Assembly: GCA_030248295.1 (NCBI GenBank)
Contig: JASANH010000138.1
Coordinates: 124,001 to 188,000 of the forward strand
Direction: 5' to 3'
Length of the DNA: 64,000 nt
DNA from: Mesodorylaimus sp. YZB2_4
Lineage: Eukaryota; Nematoda; Enoplea; Dorylaimida; Dorylaimidae
Shown: one piece after another, positions 10,519 through 21,532 of the stretch
Layout of the letters: every line of letters starts with the position of its first letter
How positions within the stretch are numbered: the first letter of the stretch is position 1
Translations under genes and position numbers: made by a program
Notes under the pieces: generated by a model
The model's database searches: none
Told to the model about the DNA's origin: nothing
Seen by the model: only the letters and a program-made list of their open reading frames with translations

Positions 10519-11986
10519 ATGTCGTCTCCAACTTATGAGCAAGGCCAGAATCAATTCCTGACTCGTGTCAGCCAGATACCATTGGTAAAAGCCTTTTGTC
10601 AAACGGTGGCCTCCACGTACGAAACGACAAAAAATTCAAATGCTCTCCTTGGAGCCACTTTGGGTAAAGTGGAAGGCTATGCTAAACTGGCCAATGAACA
10701 AGCGGAGCCACTGAAAAAGTTATTGGATACACCTCGTAAGTACTAGTGGGATGTGGGACTGTTCTTTGAACTGGGTCTCATTGTCAGTTGTGGTAGGCAA
10801 TGGAGTAGGCTTGTTATCCCGCCATATTTTGGCTTCTGATGTTCTCGTTTTAGTGTCTGTGGTGAGCAAAATCGCCGATCAGCAGCTGGAGGAACTACAA
10901 AAACGTTTCCCGGCTATCAATTCGACCCCGAATGAAATCGTTGAATACGGCCAGAACCTTTACGAAAGGAGCGGTGTCAAAAGTCGTCTGGAAAACATCT
11001 CAGCCGCTAAAAATCGCAGCGTGCATAAGGTAATCCATTTACGCCTCTCTTTCATACTGGCTGTGAGCAATTAGTATCTCGCCGTTGCAGATCAGTGACG
11101 CCAGTGTCTATTGCCGCAATCGATTGGTTGGATCGGCCCACAGTGGCCAGGTGCTTGTCAACAATTACGTGTCGGGTGCCTTGAACTACACTGAGGACCT
11201 TATTGATAAATACGTGGCATCTCCGGACAGTAAAAAACGTCCATGCGATCCAGCAACGCACGAATCGTATGTGGATCGCGTTCGATGCCTCAGCGGCAAG
11301 GTAGTGGGAGGCGTGGCATATCGAACCACGACTTCTTATAATGCAGCCAAGAAATACACTGCGCAGAAATACGATTTGGTGAGTACCTAGACTGCACTCG
11401 CGTTGGTGCTTCCCCATTGTGAGTACTTCGTTTTCTAAATAGGCGGAAAAAGTGGTCAGGGATACTTCGGCTTCTGTCACAGCGTCTATTCAAAAGAGGA
11501 TCGCTGATGTGACCCGGATTCGCGAAGCTGTCCTTAACGAAATCGCCAGTCGGTCACGCGCAATCACTGCAAAAGTAAACATCTCATTTCGTGTTGCTCA
11601 TAACGCTAAAACTTTTCGTCTATCTTTTACAGTCCGACACGGCAGCCGTGTTCCTGACGAAAGCAGCATCGAATGGATTTGCCACCATATCGGATCGTGT
11701 GATCAGCACAGCCACCCCTCTCCTCCCTGAAGGTTTCGAGAAACCCGCTGCCTCCTTGGTATCCTATGCTTATCATTGGCAAGAGCGCGTTGCACAAGTA
11801 AGCCTCGGCCAACGGTTTTACAATACCCCAAAGTTACTGTAAACCTAAATTTAGGCTTCTTCGGTCAGCGACATCTTGAAAGCTGCCACTGACGAAACTA
11901 AGAAGAATTTCCGTACGGCTCGGGAATTGATTCAATCCATTTTGAACAATGGCGAGGCTCATGTGGCCGATAATAAACGTTGGTAA
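10519..11986 (+). CDS. Perilipin (PAT-family lipid-droplet coat protein)
   Basis: Six exons (10519-10735, 10854-11029, 11091-11378, 11443-11574, 11633-11797, 11855-11986) give 369 residues. The N-terminal 110 residues match the PAT domain: IPLVKAFCQTVASTYETTK, then SVVSKIADQQLEELQKRFP followed by an INSTPNEI element (family pattern: LDxIEExxPILxQPxxxI). The remainder is amphipathic helical repeats with no membrane segment. Perilipins coat lipid droplets and gate lipase access to stored triacylglycerol. Introns are 61-118 bases. A TATA box lies at 10438 and a poly(A) signal at 12077, 90 bases after the stop. Two exons further on (12088-12473) could give an alternative C-terminus. Confidence 0.88.
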
Positions 11987-12076
11987 CGGTGAACATTTAT
12001 TCATCATTTTCTGTTTAGGTGAAGTTTGTCAAACGTATAACAGTGCCTTAATGACTTCTCGCTGATGTGATATCGC

Positions 12077-12082
12077 AATAAA
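12077..12082 (+). terminator. Poly(A) signal of perilipin
   Basis: AATAAA, 90 bases downstream of the main stop codon. It also lies just before the acceptor of the alternative exon at 12088, so use of one would preclude the other. Confidence 0.55.
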
Positions 12083-12087
12083 AGTAG

Positions 12088-12473
12088 TGGGTCAAAGACG
12101 TTTTCTCCACTGCATCAAAGTTTGCTCGTCAAACATTAAAGAGCACTTTATCTGCTATTCCTGGTATGTTGCTTGTGTACTGTTAGAAAACTTTGGCCGC
12201 AGGGTTGCTTGAAATTAGTGAAAAAGGAACTAGTTATATATTTGGCACCTTGTCTGACTAAACAAGTTTAATGCAGTCTTTAAAGTCAAGCAAGTCTTTA
12301 ACCAATGGTCAAGACAGAAACATATTCAAGTATCAACTAGAAGTTTCCCACTTGTACCTACTGAAAGTCACTACAACGGCGCCATGGGCGATATTTCGAT
12401 TACAACATCAGAAAAAGGTTTAAATATTATTAGACTGACGGAAAAGGAAGCAAACTTGGGAGTCATTGATTGA
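12088..12473 (+). CDS. Possible alternative 3' exons of perilipin
   Basis: Two stretches, 12088-12163 and 12277-12473, join in phase 1 and encode about 90 residues up to TGA. They start with an amphipathic helix (VKDVFSTASKFARQTLKS) like the helices of perilipin exon 6. Perilipin exon 5 ends in phase 0 at 11797, so it can be spliced directly to 12088, replacing exon 6. The acceptor at 12088 (ataaaagtag) is weak. They could also belong to an independent gene whose start is not visible. Confidence 0.4.
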
Positions 12474-12486
12474 CATTCCGCATGGT

Positions 12487-12657
12487 ATGATGGACAGTTA
12501 TCGGGGCAATGACAGTTTGATTCTGGCGTTACTGATATTCATTTTTTCTGTAATTGGACTGATGGTGATGCTGTGGTGCCTGAAAGAGTATCAGGATTGG
12601 AAGATGCAGAAGAATAAGATGGAAAGGACGGTGACCATCAGTGCAATTGGTGTCTAG
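12487..12657 (+). CDS. Small single-pass membrane protein, 56 residues
   Basis: The ATG at 12487 opens a frame of 56 codons ending in TAG. A short polar N-terminus is followed by about 23 hydrophobic residues (LILALLIFIFSVIGLMVMLW), then a basic juxtamembrane stretch (WKMQKNKMER) and a short neutral tail ending in AIGV. The positive-inside rule puts the C-terminus in the cytosol. It starts 14 bases after the previous reading frame stops. It resembles small channel-modulating or micropeptide membrane proteins only in layout; no family was recognised. Confidence 0.48.
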   Translation: MMDSYRGNDSLILALLIFIFSVIGLMVMLWCLKEYQDWKMQKNKMERTVTISAIGV

Positions 12658-12659
12658 GT

Positions 12660-13445
12660 ATCTGTTGGCAGACTGTGAAGTTGACAAGTCATGTTATCGG
12701 CTGGACTACTGTTGTAGGAGGGGTCGTGTCGTTGGGTCAGAAAGCTGGAAATCGTCTTGTCATTGCAAAGGAGACGCACGGATGTTAGTTCCTCCAGTGT
12801 ACCTTCATCGAGCAGTATAAATTTTTTTCAGTGAACACTTCATATCCAGTCCAAGCCACATGCCCATTTGTGTAGCAAATAATCTGTTTAGTGGCATTTT
12901 ATATTTGCACCAATCCTACTTGATACTGGATATTTGTAGCGTATGTACAGTACGTGTGTTAGTTAGCTGTTTGTGTTGTTCATCAAACACGCTTTTTAAA
13001 AAAAAAGGTGCTGGGATGTTCGGCCACAGCATTTCCGCATGTCATGCCGGGAAGTCAAAAATGGATGTGACCACTAGTCAAACTGGAATGAGCCACTGGC
13101 TACAAAAACAACACCGATGGCCAGAAGCGTAACAAGCTCGACGGCACTGGTTTCTATTTGCGCGTAAAGTTTTTGTCCATGCCGCCACGATGGCGCCAGC
13201 CCTAAGTTGACCCTACAATTTTCAAATTTGGTAGTTAGGCCCTCCGCGGCTCAGTTGTGCCAAGGAATTTTGGCCTGCGCCTCTTTCACCCGCTTCATTA
13301 CGAGTTCCAAAGTATAGCACAAGTAGGTAGCCACAGCATGTACTGTATGTAGTAGCATATGAATGTTCACCTATGCATTTAATGCACAGGTTGCGGGTGC
13401 TGTAAATATTCTAACGTGGGTTTGTGTGTTGTTTTCCTGACCTTG
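12660..13445. other. Intergenic, no gene seen
   Basis: Contains TACAGTA/TACTGTA copies (about 12944 and 13339). A 90-codon frame at 12860 lacks exon context. Confidence 0.4.
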
Positions 13446-13447
13446 GT

Positions 13448-13459
13448 CCCCCCCCCCCC
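13448..13459 (+). repeat. Poly-C run
   Basis: Twelve consecutive C bases, an uncommon homopolymer here and a likely length-variable site. Confidence 0.9.
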
Positions 13460-13530
13460 AAGCCTTCCTTGCCTTGATTGCGTCATTTGAGTCAGGGATA
13501 TAAGCTACGCAGGACTGTTTTCGTCAGATC

Positions 13531-13558
13531 CATGGGGGCGCGGTAGCGTCCCCCCATG
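13531..13558. repeat. GC-rich perfect hairpin
   Basis: CATGGGGG at the left pairs with CCCCCATG at the right around a short GC/GGTA loop. It is isolated in a long non-coding region. Confidence 0.6.
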
Positions 13559-13559
13559 T

Positions 13560-15368
13560 AGTACATGTGCCACACCAACAACGATATCTCAACAGCCTGA
13601 TGTCATGAAGCGATGAAATTTCGTTTCTTAGTGTAACTTTACACTAGATTAAGTTCTACCAAAGGAATTTGCAAGATCTTTTTCCGTTCGGGCTCCACTC
13701 ATAGTAGGGGTGCGAGGGTGAAAATCCCGACCAGGTTTTTTATTTTTGGAATAACTCGCGAACCGAGTGGCCGAAACCAATAAAATTTGGTATAGATATG
13801 AGGGACTAGTTGGGGAAGGTGTGTACCAAAAATCTTCAAAAAATCTTTACTGGTCATCCTTGTATGGGCGAAAACGTCCCGCGTCATATATGTATGCATG
13901 TACCTATGTAGGTGTGTATGTATGAACCCGATAGATCACAACGCTGATCTGGAGCTGTGTGAGAGCGGGGGATCCAGCTATATGGTCAAACGACAGGGTA
14001 ACATCACTGCTGGTGCCTGTTGGCATTGAATTCGACCAGGTATTGCCCCAGATTGTTGTAGGGTGCTCAGAAGGGGGTCCACTCGGGTGAAATTATCATA
14101 TTTTGCACTTTTAGACCTCATAAAAACCGTCTGGAGAGGCGCGGGGCAACTTTTTATAGCTTAATCGAATCAGGGAGGTGCGGGGAGCAATTGCTGACTG
14201 AAAAATGTTACTTATGACAAAAGTTTAAAGTTTCGGTTTTTGTTGGGGGTCAATTTGAACAGAAAAACCGAAAAAATTTAAAAACAAAGTCTGCAAGATA
14301 TGACTTGATGGCTCATTGATTGATCGGGATCAAAGGATTTATGGAAACGCTTATCAACTCAATAAATACACACGAAAAAGCTGTATAGTTTTTAAAAGGC
14401 GGGAAATGAAAAAAATGAGAATTAACATTTTTTGTTTATTTTGAAAGCTGTCTATGCACAACAATGATAATAATACTTGAAGGATCGGGTTATACAAAAA
14501 ATTTCAAAAAAAGCGGGAAATTCAAATTAAAAAAATTTACTTAAAAAAAGGTGTTTATAGAGAAGAGGAGTGTTATGAAGAGTGACTGACAATAACAGCG
14601 GATGACGAAGGAATGTTTTGTGAGAGCTCGCATTTTCCCTTATACTTGCGCGTGTCAGAAGCAAAACGGGGTCGCTGCATGAGCCATGCAATGCGCCAAC
14701 GTAATATTCATAGTTACACAGATACGGGAAAGCGGATCTAAAATCCTAGCCCTTTCCTTCCTAATGTAGCACTAAGAGCATGAAACTTACAAGACAGCAG
14801 CAGAGAAGAACACTTTAAGGGCGGGAAATTCAAATTTGAACTAAAACTTAATTTGTGAAGGATACAAACGAGGTCACGTCAATAAGAGAAGAGTAACATG
14901 CAATAAAAAGTCTTCTTCCTTCGCATTGGAATCAAAAACTTGGCGAGTAAACGGCAGAAAATTCAGGTTAAAATTAAGGATGAAGGATGCGCCGACAAAA
15001 TTTTTTTAAATGTTATGCCGCCAATGACAGCATGCAAATATTGCAAGAAAAAATGCTGCAAAATATATGAAAAAACTCAATGTTGATTTTTTACTATTGC
15101 CTTTTTAAAATACTAAATCATGTATTCTAAACGAAAGCTTGTCACCCACCAAAATAAAATATTTATTTTCCATACATGGGTAAAGGACTAATCTTAGTCA
15201 AGCTAATGTCACACTGAGGAATTTAGAGGAAGATTGAGAGGAGGGCGGCAGATTTTGAAGAATGGTGCTCTTTGCACTCGAGATTGCATGTGCTCGAACG
15301 CGGCCAGTCCTCGAAGGGGTATCGTGGGCAGGCGGAGAAGAGTCAGGACTGAAAAAGTAGTGAAATAA
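13560..15368. repeat. AT-rich repeat-like region
   Basis: No genes. A GYATGT-type simple repeat lies at about 13885-13925. A decamer-plus motif GGCGGGAAATTCAAATT recurs in whole or part at about 14399, 14513 and 14820, with a weaker copy near 14953. Poly-A and poly-T tracts are common. The pattern suggests old transposon or satellite debris. Confidence 0.5.
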
Positions 15369-17011
15369 GCAAAAAATTCATGAAATGAAACTAGGAAACG
15401 TAGTACATGTGGTTTGATGCGCCTTCGGAGCAGGCCGGTCCAGGCTGACAAAAGGTGATCAAGAAAGATCCTGCCTGGCTACTGGCTGGTCACATGTACT
15501 CGCGGGTTTTTAGGGTTGGCAAGAACACCTAGCCTCATTCATGTCACCAGCTTGGGGAAGGTGGCTCCTAGGAGATGCTCACATCTGCACTTCTTGTATG
15601 GTAGATATTCCATGGACTACGAAATGCAAAATGCTATTACTCAGGACAGCGCTTTCAATTTCATCATCTCCTGCTTTAGGCAGGAATTTCGAGGAATCTG
15701 CATCTTCGCTGGACTTTCTTGCAGCTATTGGGCGCATCGAGTTTCCGCACGCAGGGATGTACAGTATCGCATGCCTGTCACTTTCGAGCCGATGCATGGA
15801 GTTTATGCTGATGAATATTAGTAGCTCCACTTTAAAATTAAATAAAGACTTGCTAATCTATCGTGAATGAGTTTTAAGAGCCTTTAATACAGATGTTCTC
15901 CACATCTTTATTCGGCGGCCATCCAAAGCTAAACAGATAGGTCAAAGAGCTTAGATATAACACACGCTTGAAATGGTGAACGCTCTGGAGGAATCTCAGA
16001 AGACATTATTTCAACTTAGTTCTTATAGTGAGTTCACAAGTTCTGTAGTCTGTCCATTTGCCTAAGAACAATGATATGCGAGTTTGGGTGCGAAAATTAT
16101 AATCATGGCGATTTGAAGCCAGTGTACGTAATTTATTATGAATTGCTATCATAATTGCTCATGATCGACTTAGCTCCATCTCTATGACTCAGACATAAAG
16201 GAAGCATGTGTATATGTTGGGCGTGCAAACGTGGATAATCCGCAGTCGGTATGTCCGTGCAAGCCCTTAGTGACACTACTTGGAACACTGGAGCAATCGA
16301 GTTTCCGTTGCCTCGTGTCGGTGGGACGGGATAATCTTGTCCTGATCTACATTACCCTGCTTTGCTAAACCAGTTTCTTCATGCTTATGTTGTACTTGCT
16401 TGGCAGCACTTTTTAAACTCTGGGGCTCAATGCTAAAACGTCGTGATTTTGTTGCACTGTGATCCAGTTTACGATAAGGCACAGGGAGATCATGAAACAA
16501 GCTATCTCCAGGCTATCAAACCATTTTGCTTTGTGCGAATGCTAACTGCGTACCTTCGAGGCCTGGTCAGTCAAGAGCACCAAGCTAAATCTAGGTACAT
16601 TATCTAAACATTTTTAGACCAACATTTTTGGAGTGTTGGAGGGGTGTGCATTTTTTGGGGTCTATCTTCAATGATATTACTCCCCTGGTGCCCAATGCTG
16701 TATTGTAGAATTCGCATCCTTGGCATTCTCAGAGAGCGAGTGAACATTTGACCAAATTGTTGGTGATAGCAGAGAAGAAACTATGGCTCTGTAAACTATG
16801 AAATGCGCATTCTCCGATGTCTATATGGGCTTATATTAAAGCTAGTCGTTATGGTCTACTTGTCAACCCTAAAACCGCGAGTACATGTGACCAGCCAGTA
16901 GCCAGGCAGGATCTTTCTTGATCACCTTTTGTCAGCCTGGACCGGCCTGCTCCGAAGGCGCATCAAACCACATGTACTACGTTTCCTAGTTTCATTTCAT
17001 GAATTTTTTGC
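15369..17011. mobile_element. 1.64 kb element with ~155-base terminal inverted repeats
   Basis: 15369-15523 and 16857-17011 are near-perfect reverse complements starting GCAAAAAATTCATGAAATG. TAA flanks the element on both sides (15366-15368 and 17012-17014), a 3-base TWA-type target duplication as known for PIF/Harbinger transposons. The interior of about 1.3 kb has no long open frame or recognisable transposase, so it would be a non-autonomous copy. Confidence 0.8.
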
Positions 17012-17404
17012 TAATTAGCAAGTACGTTACTCATATGAGCGGTCGTTGCGAGACCGTACCGAGCTTTCTGCAGTCAGGCCATGTTCCAGCACGTTTTGGC
17101 GCAAACCCTGCATCACATACTGATTTCTTCCTGCCTGTTAAACATTAGCTTTGAAACGCACTCGCTGAAACTGGTTGGTCTTTCCGCTTTCCCATTGAGT
17201 AAGCAACCTTTGTGGGTAAGTCAAGCATAAATGTCTATAAACAAAAACCGGCACTGGTTATATCACCCTTCCATAGAATCCGACGGTGGCAAGTTTCGTG
17301 AAGTTGTCGCATCCGTTTGCTTTAGTAAAAATTATTATGGGGCCCAAGTTTGTGAAGCTTCCTCAGTTCACATGACAAGGATTCCTAGACACGTGAATTA
17401 GGAA
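17012..17404. other. Upstream region of the nAChR gene
   Basis: No coding exon and no clear TATA box. Confidence 0.4.
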
Positions 17405-19377
17405 ATGTCGTCCCTCCTTATACGAGTCCTTGCAGCGAGCATTTTGAGCGGTGCTGTTTTGTCTGACCGTTTCGAACGCGATTTGTACGTCCATCTGATG
17501 TCCAACTACAGTACATTAGTCAGACCAGTCCTCGATAGCTCAATGCCTGTCAGAGTGAAGATGAAGTTGGTCTTGAATCAAATTGTGGATGTGGTGAGCA
17601 TCGTTTTTGGGTTTTCCTTTAACGACTTTGAGATACCTTTTGACAAAAACCGGGTCTATTCTAGGATGAGAAAAGTCAGACCATGCAGATCAATGTTTGG
17701 TTGCAGCATGTAAGTCCTATCTTGCCGTGTCTATCGATATTTTATCGACCTATATAGGCGTATAGGAGTGGACTGATCAGTACCTGACATGGAACGAGAG
17801 CGCGTACGGAGGCGTGACTGACGTGCGTTTCCCAAGTGATGCTGTCTGGAGGCCAGATATTCTCTTATATAACAGGTACGGTATCAACTATTGTAATCTT
17901 AAGGTCCGCATAATAGGCTGGTGACGTTTCAGTGCAGATTCCAGTTTCGATACCACACACCAAACCAATGTGGTGGTTTACAGTGATGGGTTAGTGGCCT
18001 GGTTGCCTCCTGGGCTTGTGAAGTTCAGCTGCACAATTCATACAACCTGGTTTCCATTCGATGACCAAGAATGCTTTCTAAAGGTTTCCCTTTTAATTTC
18101 AGCCAGCTTTACTGAACAAAAATATACTTACTTTCAGTTTGGTTCCTGGACCTACAATGGCTTCAAGTTGGATTTGAATAAGTTGGATGACGGGTGGGAT
18201 ATGAGCGAGTATATTCCAAACGGAGAATGGTGGCTTAATGGTGAGTCATAGTACCAGGAGAGAGGAATAAGCACTTGAATACACCCTGGCAAGTGATAAT
18301 TCCTGTCGTATAACCGCCAGGTGGAAAGTTACGGACTGACACTAGTAATTTTAGGATACGATGCTATTAGGACAACAAAAATTTACGATTGCTGTCCAGA
18401 ACCGTATCCAGATCTGAAGTTTTACTTGCGCATACGACGCCGACCATTATATTACGGCTTCAGCATCATATTACCCAGTTTGGTAGTGGGCACGTCGAGC
18501 ATACTCGGATTTGCCTTGGCTATAGAATCGGGGGAAAAGGTTACATTAGGTCCGTTGGGGTGCCTGGCCTTTCGTACATACTGTACATAGATAACAAAGT
18601 TTTATAGAAATCACCATCCTTCTGTCCATTTGCGTCTTTCTGGGAATGCTAACCAACATGATTCCAGCCTCGTCAGATTCGGTGCCCCTTATTTGCATCT
18701 ACTTTGAGGTCAATATGATCATGGTTAGTTTGTCCGTGGCGGCCAACGTATTCATTTTGAATCTTCGATATCGCAAGCCAGAAACACATGTCATGTCGCC
18801 TAGGGTAGGCTCAATGCCAAAACCAAAAAGACATTTGGTGTAATGTCCTCGATTTCAGACACGAAAAGTCATGTTGCACTGGCTGCCATGGCTTCTGATG
18901 ATGAAGCGTCCTGGCCACGTATTCAAGCGCTCGAAACTAATTCATACACATCCTAGACATGGCCATCAACCTAACACAGTGCCAAAAGAGCCAGTGGATA
19001 CATTGGTCTCCGCGCTTCCCAGAAAGGCCGTATTAAAATACGTGGGCGGCTTGGAATCTCCCGTTTTCGAGGCACGGAGTCGATGCATCTGCAATAAGAG
19101 TCCAGGGAAAAACCTGGCGGAAAAGGATATTGTATCCGATTCGCCTGATAACAAAATTTGGGCCATGTCACGCTTACTGTCAAGCATCGGCGTGAGTCTA
19201 AGAAGTATGTCGAATCGAATTCGGAAAGAATATGCGGTACAGGAGGCGATGAATGATTGGCGATTCGTGGCTGTAGTTTTTGACCGTCTGTGCTTGTTCA
19301 TATTTTCCATTTTCCTAATCGCATCTACGTGCTTGATCTTTGCTGCACCCCATTACTTTGATGACTCTATCAAGTGA
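17405..19377 (+). CDS. Nicotinic acetylcholine receptor alpha-type subunit
   Basis: Eight exons (17405-17593, 17665-17709, 17766-17875, 17933-18083, 18138-18240, 18355-18549, 18608-18804, 18859-19377) encode 502 residues of a Cys-loop ligand-gated ion channel. A signal peptide covers about residues 1-20. Loop A reads [10 protein letters not shown]. The Cys-loop is a 13-residue C...C span containing TWFPFDDQE. Loop C carries the adjacent cysteines (YDCC) that define alpha subunits. M1 ([14 protein letters not shown]), M2 ([20 protein letters not shown]) and M3 follow, then an intracellular loop of about 170 residues and M4 near the C-terminus. The GEK before M2 indicates cation selectivity. 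M2 position 4' is Glu, where Gly is usual, and it is created by the exon 6/7 junction. The nearest class by motif is alpha7-like or nematode ACR. Confidence 0.94.
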
Positions 19378-20281
19378 GATATCTGCATTACTAGACAAAA
19401 GCGGAGAGCCGGGGGAGAAGTAAACTTTGGCAATAGAGCAAACAGAATTGGTTCATAGTCAGGCAATTAATGCTTGCAGCACGGAAGAATTACGTATCGT
19501 TAAGGATCATAAAAGCAGTATCGTGGGCGTGCTGAAATTATAGCCAATGAATCAAAGCTGCTTGCAATCATGATTTGCATACTGATTGCCCTGATTTCCA
19601 TCGTGACTTGGGTCAAGCATGCTACTACGTAGTTACTCCACGTGTGCTAATGCGTAGGCATTTGCTAATATCAATTCGTCGATCAGCACAGGCAACCACA
19701 TAAAGATAGGAACTAATTGTGTGTCTGATGCTTTGTAAGCTGTATTATCCCCTGAACTGTTTGCCCTACACTTGCTTTGGTGAAGTTCTGCCTGTGGATG
19801 CCGAAAGGAAAACAATATTACTATGTGCATGTGGATGAGGTTTCACTAAATAGGGGTAGGTATTTCTAGCAAGCCAAATACGGACAAAATTATGCATATT
19901 CTGAATCAGAGAGAAGGAGTAAAGTGGTAAAAAATCTCTGCCACTTGCTTCAGCGAAGGCACAGCTTGATTTTAGGGTACTGCGCCTACATTCGTCGCAT
20001 TACGTGATTCAGACTCAGTAAGATAAGGCTGACTCGGCTAGATAAGACCGCCTGCTTCAAAACATACGGTCAGACAATGGACCATCAGTCGATAGCACAC
20101 CTGACTGCATGGAAATCACTTGTTTGGCGTAATCACATAAATTTGCACATTTAGAATTCATGACTGACGATTTTGCTCAAGCTGCCATATACACAGTATG
20201 TACACAGCAAAGGCAGCTTCTAGGTCCGTGCTAAATACACATTGGATGGCCCGAGAGGACTATAATAGGAATGATGCACTT
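19378..20281. other. Intergenic
   Basis: No supported gene. A 20-codon hydrophobic frame at 19571-19633 was seen but not accepted. Confidence 0.4.
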
Positions 20282-20289
20282 TATAAAAG
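20282..20289 (+). promoter_or_regulatory. TATA box of the ShK-like gene
   Basis: TATAAAAG, 92 bases before the ATG at 20381. Confidence 0.6.
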
Positions 20290-20380
20290 CCAGTGTTCAA
20301 CTTTACGCAACTGCAAGTTAAGGGGACTTTAAATTCGTACAGTTCACATTCGACGATCACCCCATCACAGCTTCACGAGA

Positions 20381-21174
20381 ATGCGCTTTTGTTTGGCATT
20401 GGCCGTTCTGGCTGTGTCCTGGAATTATTTGGAGGCCGTTAGTTTGCAAACGTTTGGTACGTGATAGCATAACGTCTGGAACTGACAGACAACGACCGCG
20501 ATTGTTCTTGTAGCTCCTTGTGAAGACCTGAGTCCGCATTGTCCAGCTTTGTGCGCTTCTTGCGAGGCCCCTGTAAGCTTTACACCCGATAGTGACTCCG
20601 GATCCTATGAAATCGTGGTTCCTGGAGCCCCTAAAAAGAATTCCACGTTGGGCCGTCCAAAGCGTTTCGCGAATCAGGCTCATAACGCCAGATGGATCCA
20701 GTTGCCGGCTGAAAGACCTGCTTGGCTGCCATCTTGGGTTCCATGGTGGTATAAACCTCGTCCCGGCAAACCAGGTGGCACTGGAGGCCCAACTACTGGT
20801 GGCCCTTCCAGTGGTCATGCTGGTCAAGGTGGACCAGGTGGCCAAGATCCTCCATCACAAGGCGGTGATGTGGGCATTCCTGAATTGCCCAGCAAAGGTG
20901 AGGTCCTGTTCCCGAGGGTTCGAGAGACTACCGTTCTTGCCTTTAGAATGCGATAACTTGATCAATGGTGGACGTCAATTGATTGAAGCTTTCTGCCCCA
21001 AATCTTGCGGCCGTTGCGGGAGGAGTAAGCATTTTACCATTTAGGCGGTTTGCTGTAGTATAACTTCACTTTTCTCACCTAGGCTCAAGTCCATTGGCGG
21101 CTGCCCAAAATTACATCACCGCGCAATGCATCGTGGCAAAGGAGCCAGCTGTTGGATTGGCTCTGAACAAGTAA
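20381..21174 (+). CDS. Secreted protein with split ShK-like Cys motifs and a Pro/Gly linker
   Basis: Four exons (20381-20456, 20514-20897, 20947-21024, 21083-21174) give 209 residues. A signal peptide (MRFCLALAVLAVSWNYLEA) leads to a five-Cys cluster near the N-terminus (CEDLSPHCPALCASC), a basic Trp-rich middle, a Gly/Pro/Gln-rich linker of about 50 residues and a C-terminal segment ECDNLINGGRQLIEAFCPKS followed by CGRC. The last part fits the second half of an ShK/SXC domain (CPxxCGxC ending), while the N-terminal cluster resembles a first half, so the usual six-Cys unit appears pulled apart by the linker. Such proteins are secreted or extracellular-matrix associated; no function can be assigned. 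A TATA box lies at 20282. Confidence 0.8.
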
Positions 21175-21532
21175 TGCAGGCAACATAAACCAGCTGAGCA
21201 ATTCTTCGGTGATAAAATGTTATGATAATGTTCGCCACAATGATATATCTCCTGCATTACCACAAAACATTCATCTTTCTCAATCTGACACGGCACCACT
21301 AGAATTTTTGTAAGCAATAGAAGGGCGTGGAAATGAAAAGTTGTACCTTTTCAGCTGCTTACGTAAAGTATGAAGCCTCCCCTAAAACGTGTCCACTGAT
21401 TAGAAAAGCTTCATTCAGCTTCATTCAAATTCAACTCACTCATTCAAAAAGCTTCGTTCAAATTCAACAAGCCAGCATCAATAAAGCACCGAGCAAATGT
21501 TGGACCGATCTTTGCATACCTACATTTGTCCA
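21175..21532. other. Gap between convergent ShK-like and ACE-like genes
   Basis: Contains a direct repeat of CTTCATTCA/CTTCGTTCAAATTCAA units at about 21411-21465 and an AATAAA at 21480-21485. Confidence 0.5.

Noticed and set aside
15516..15870. Overlapping 101- and 109-codon frames inside the TIR element
   Set aside because: Short, no recognisable domain and no DDE or DNA-binding motif.
19571..19633. 20-residue hydrophobic frame
   Set aside because: Too short and isolated to support as a gene.
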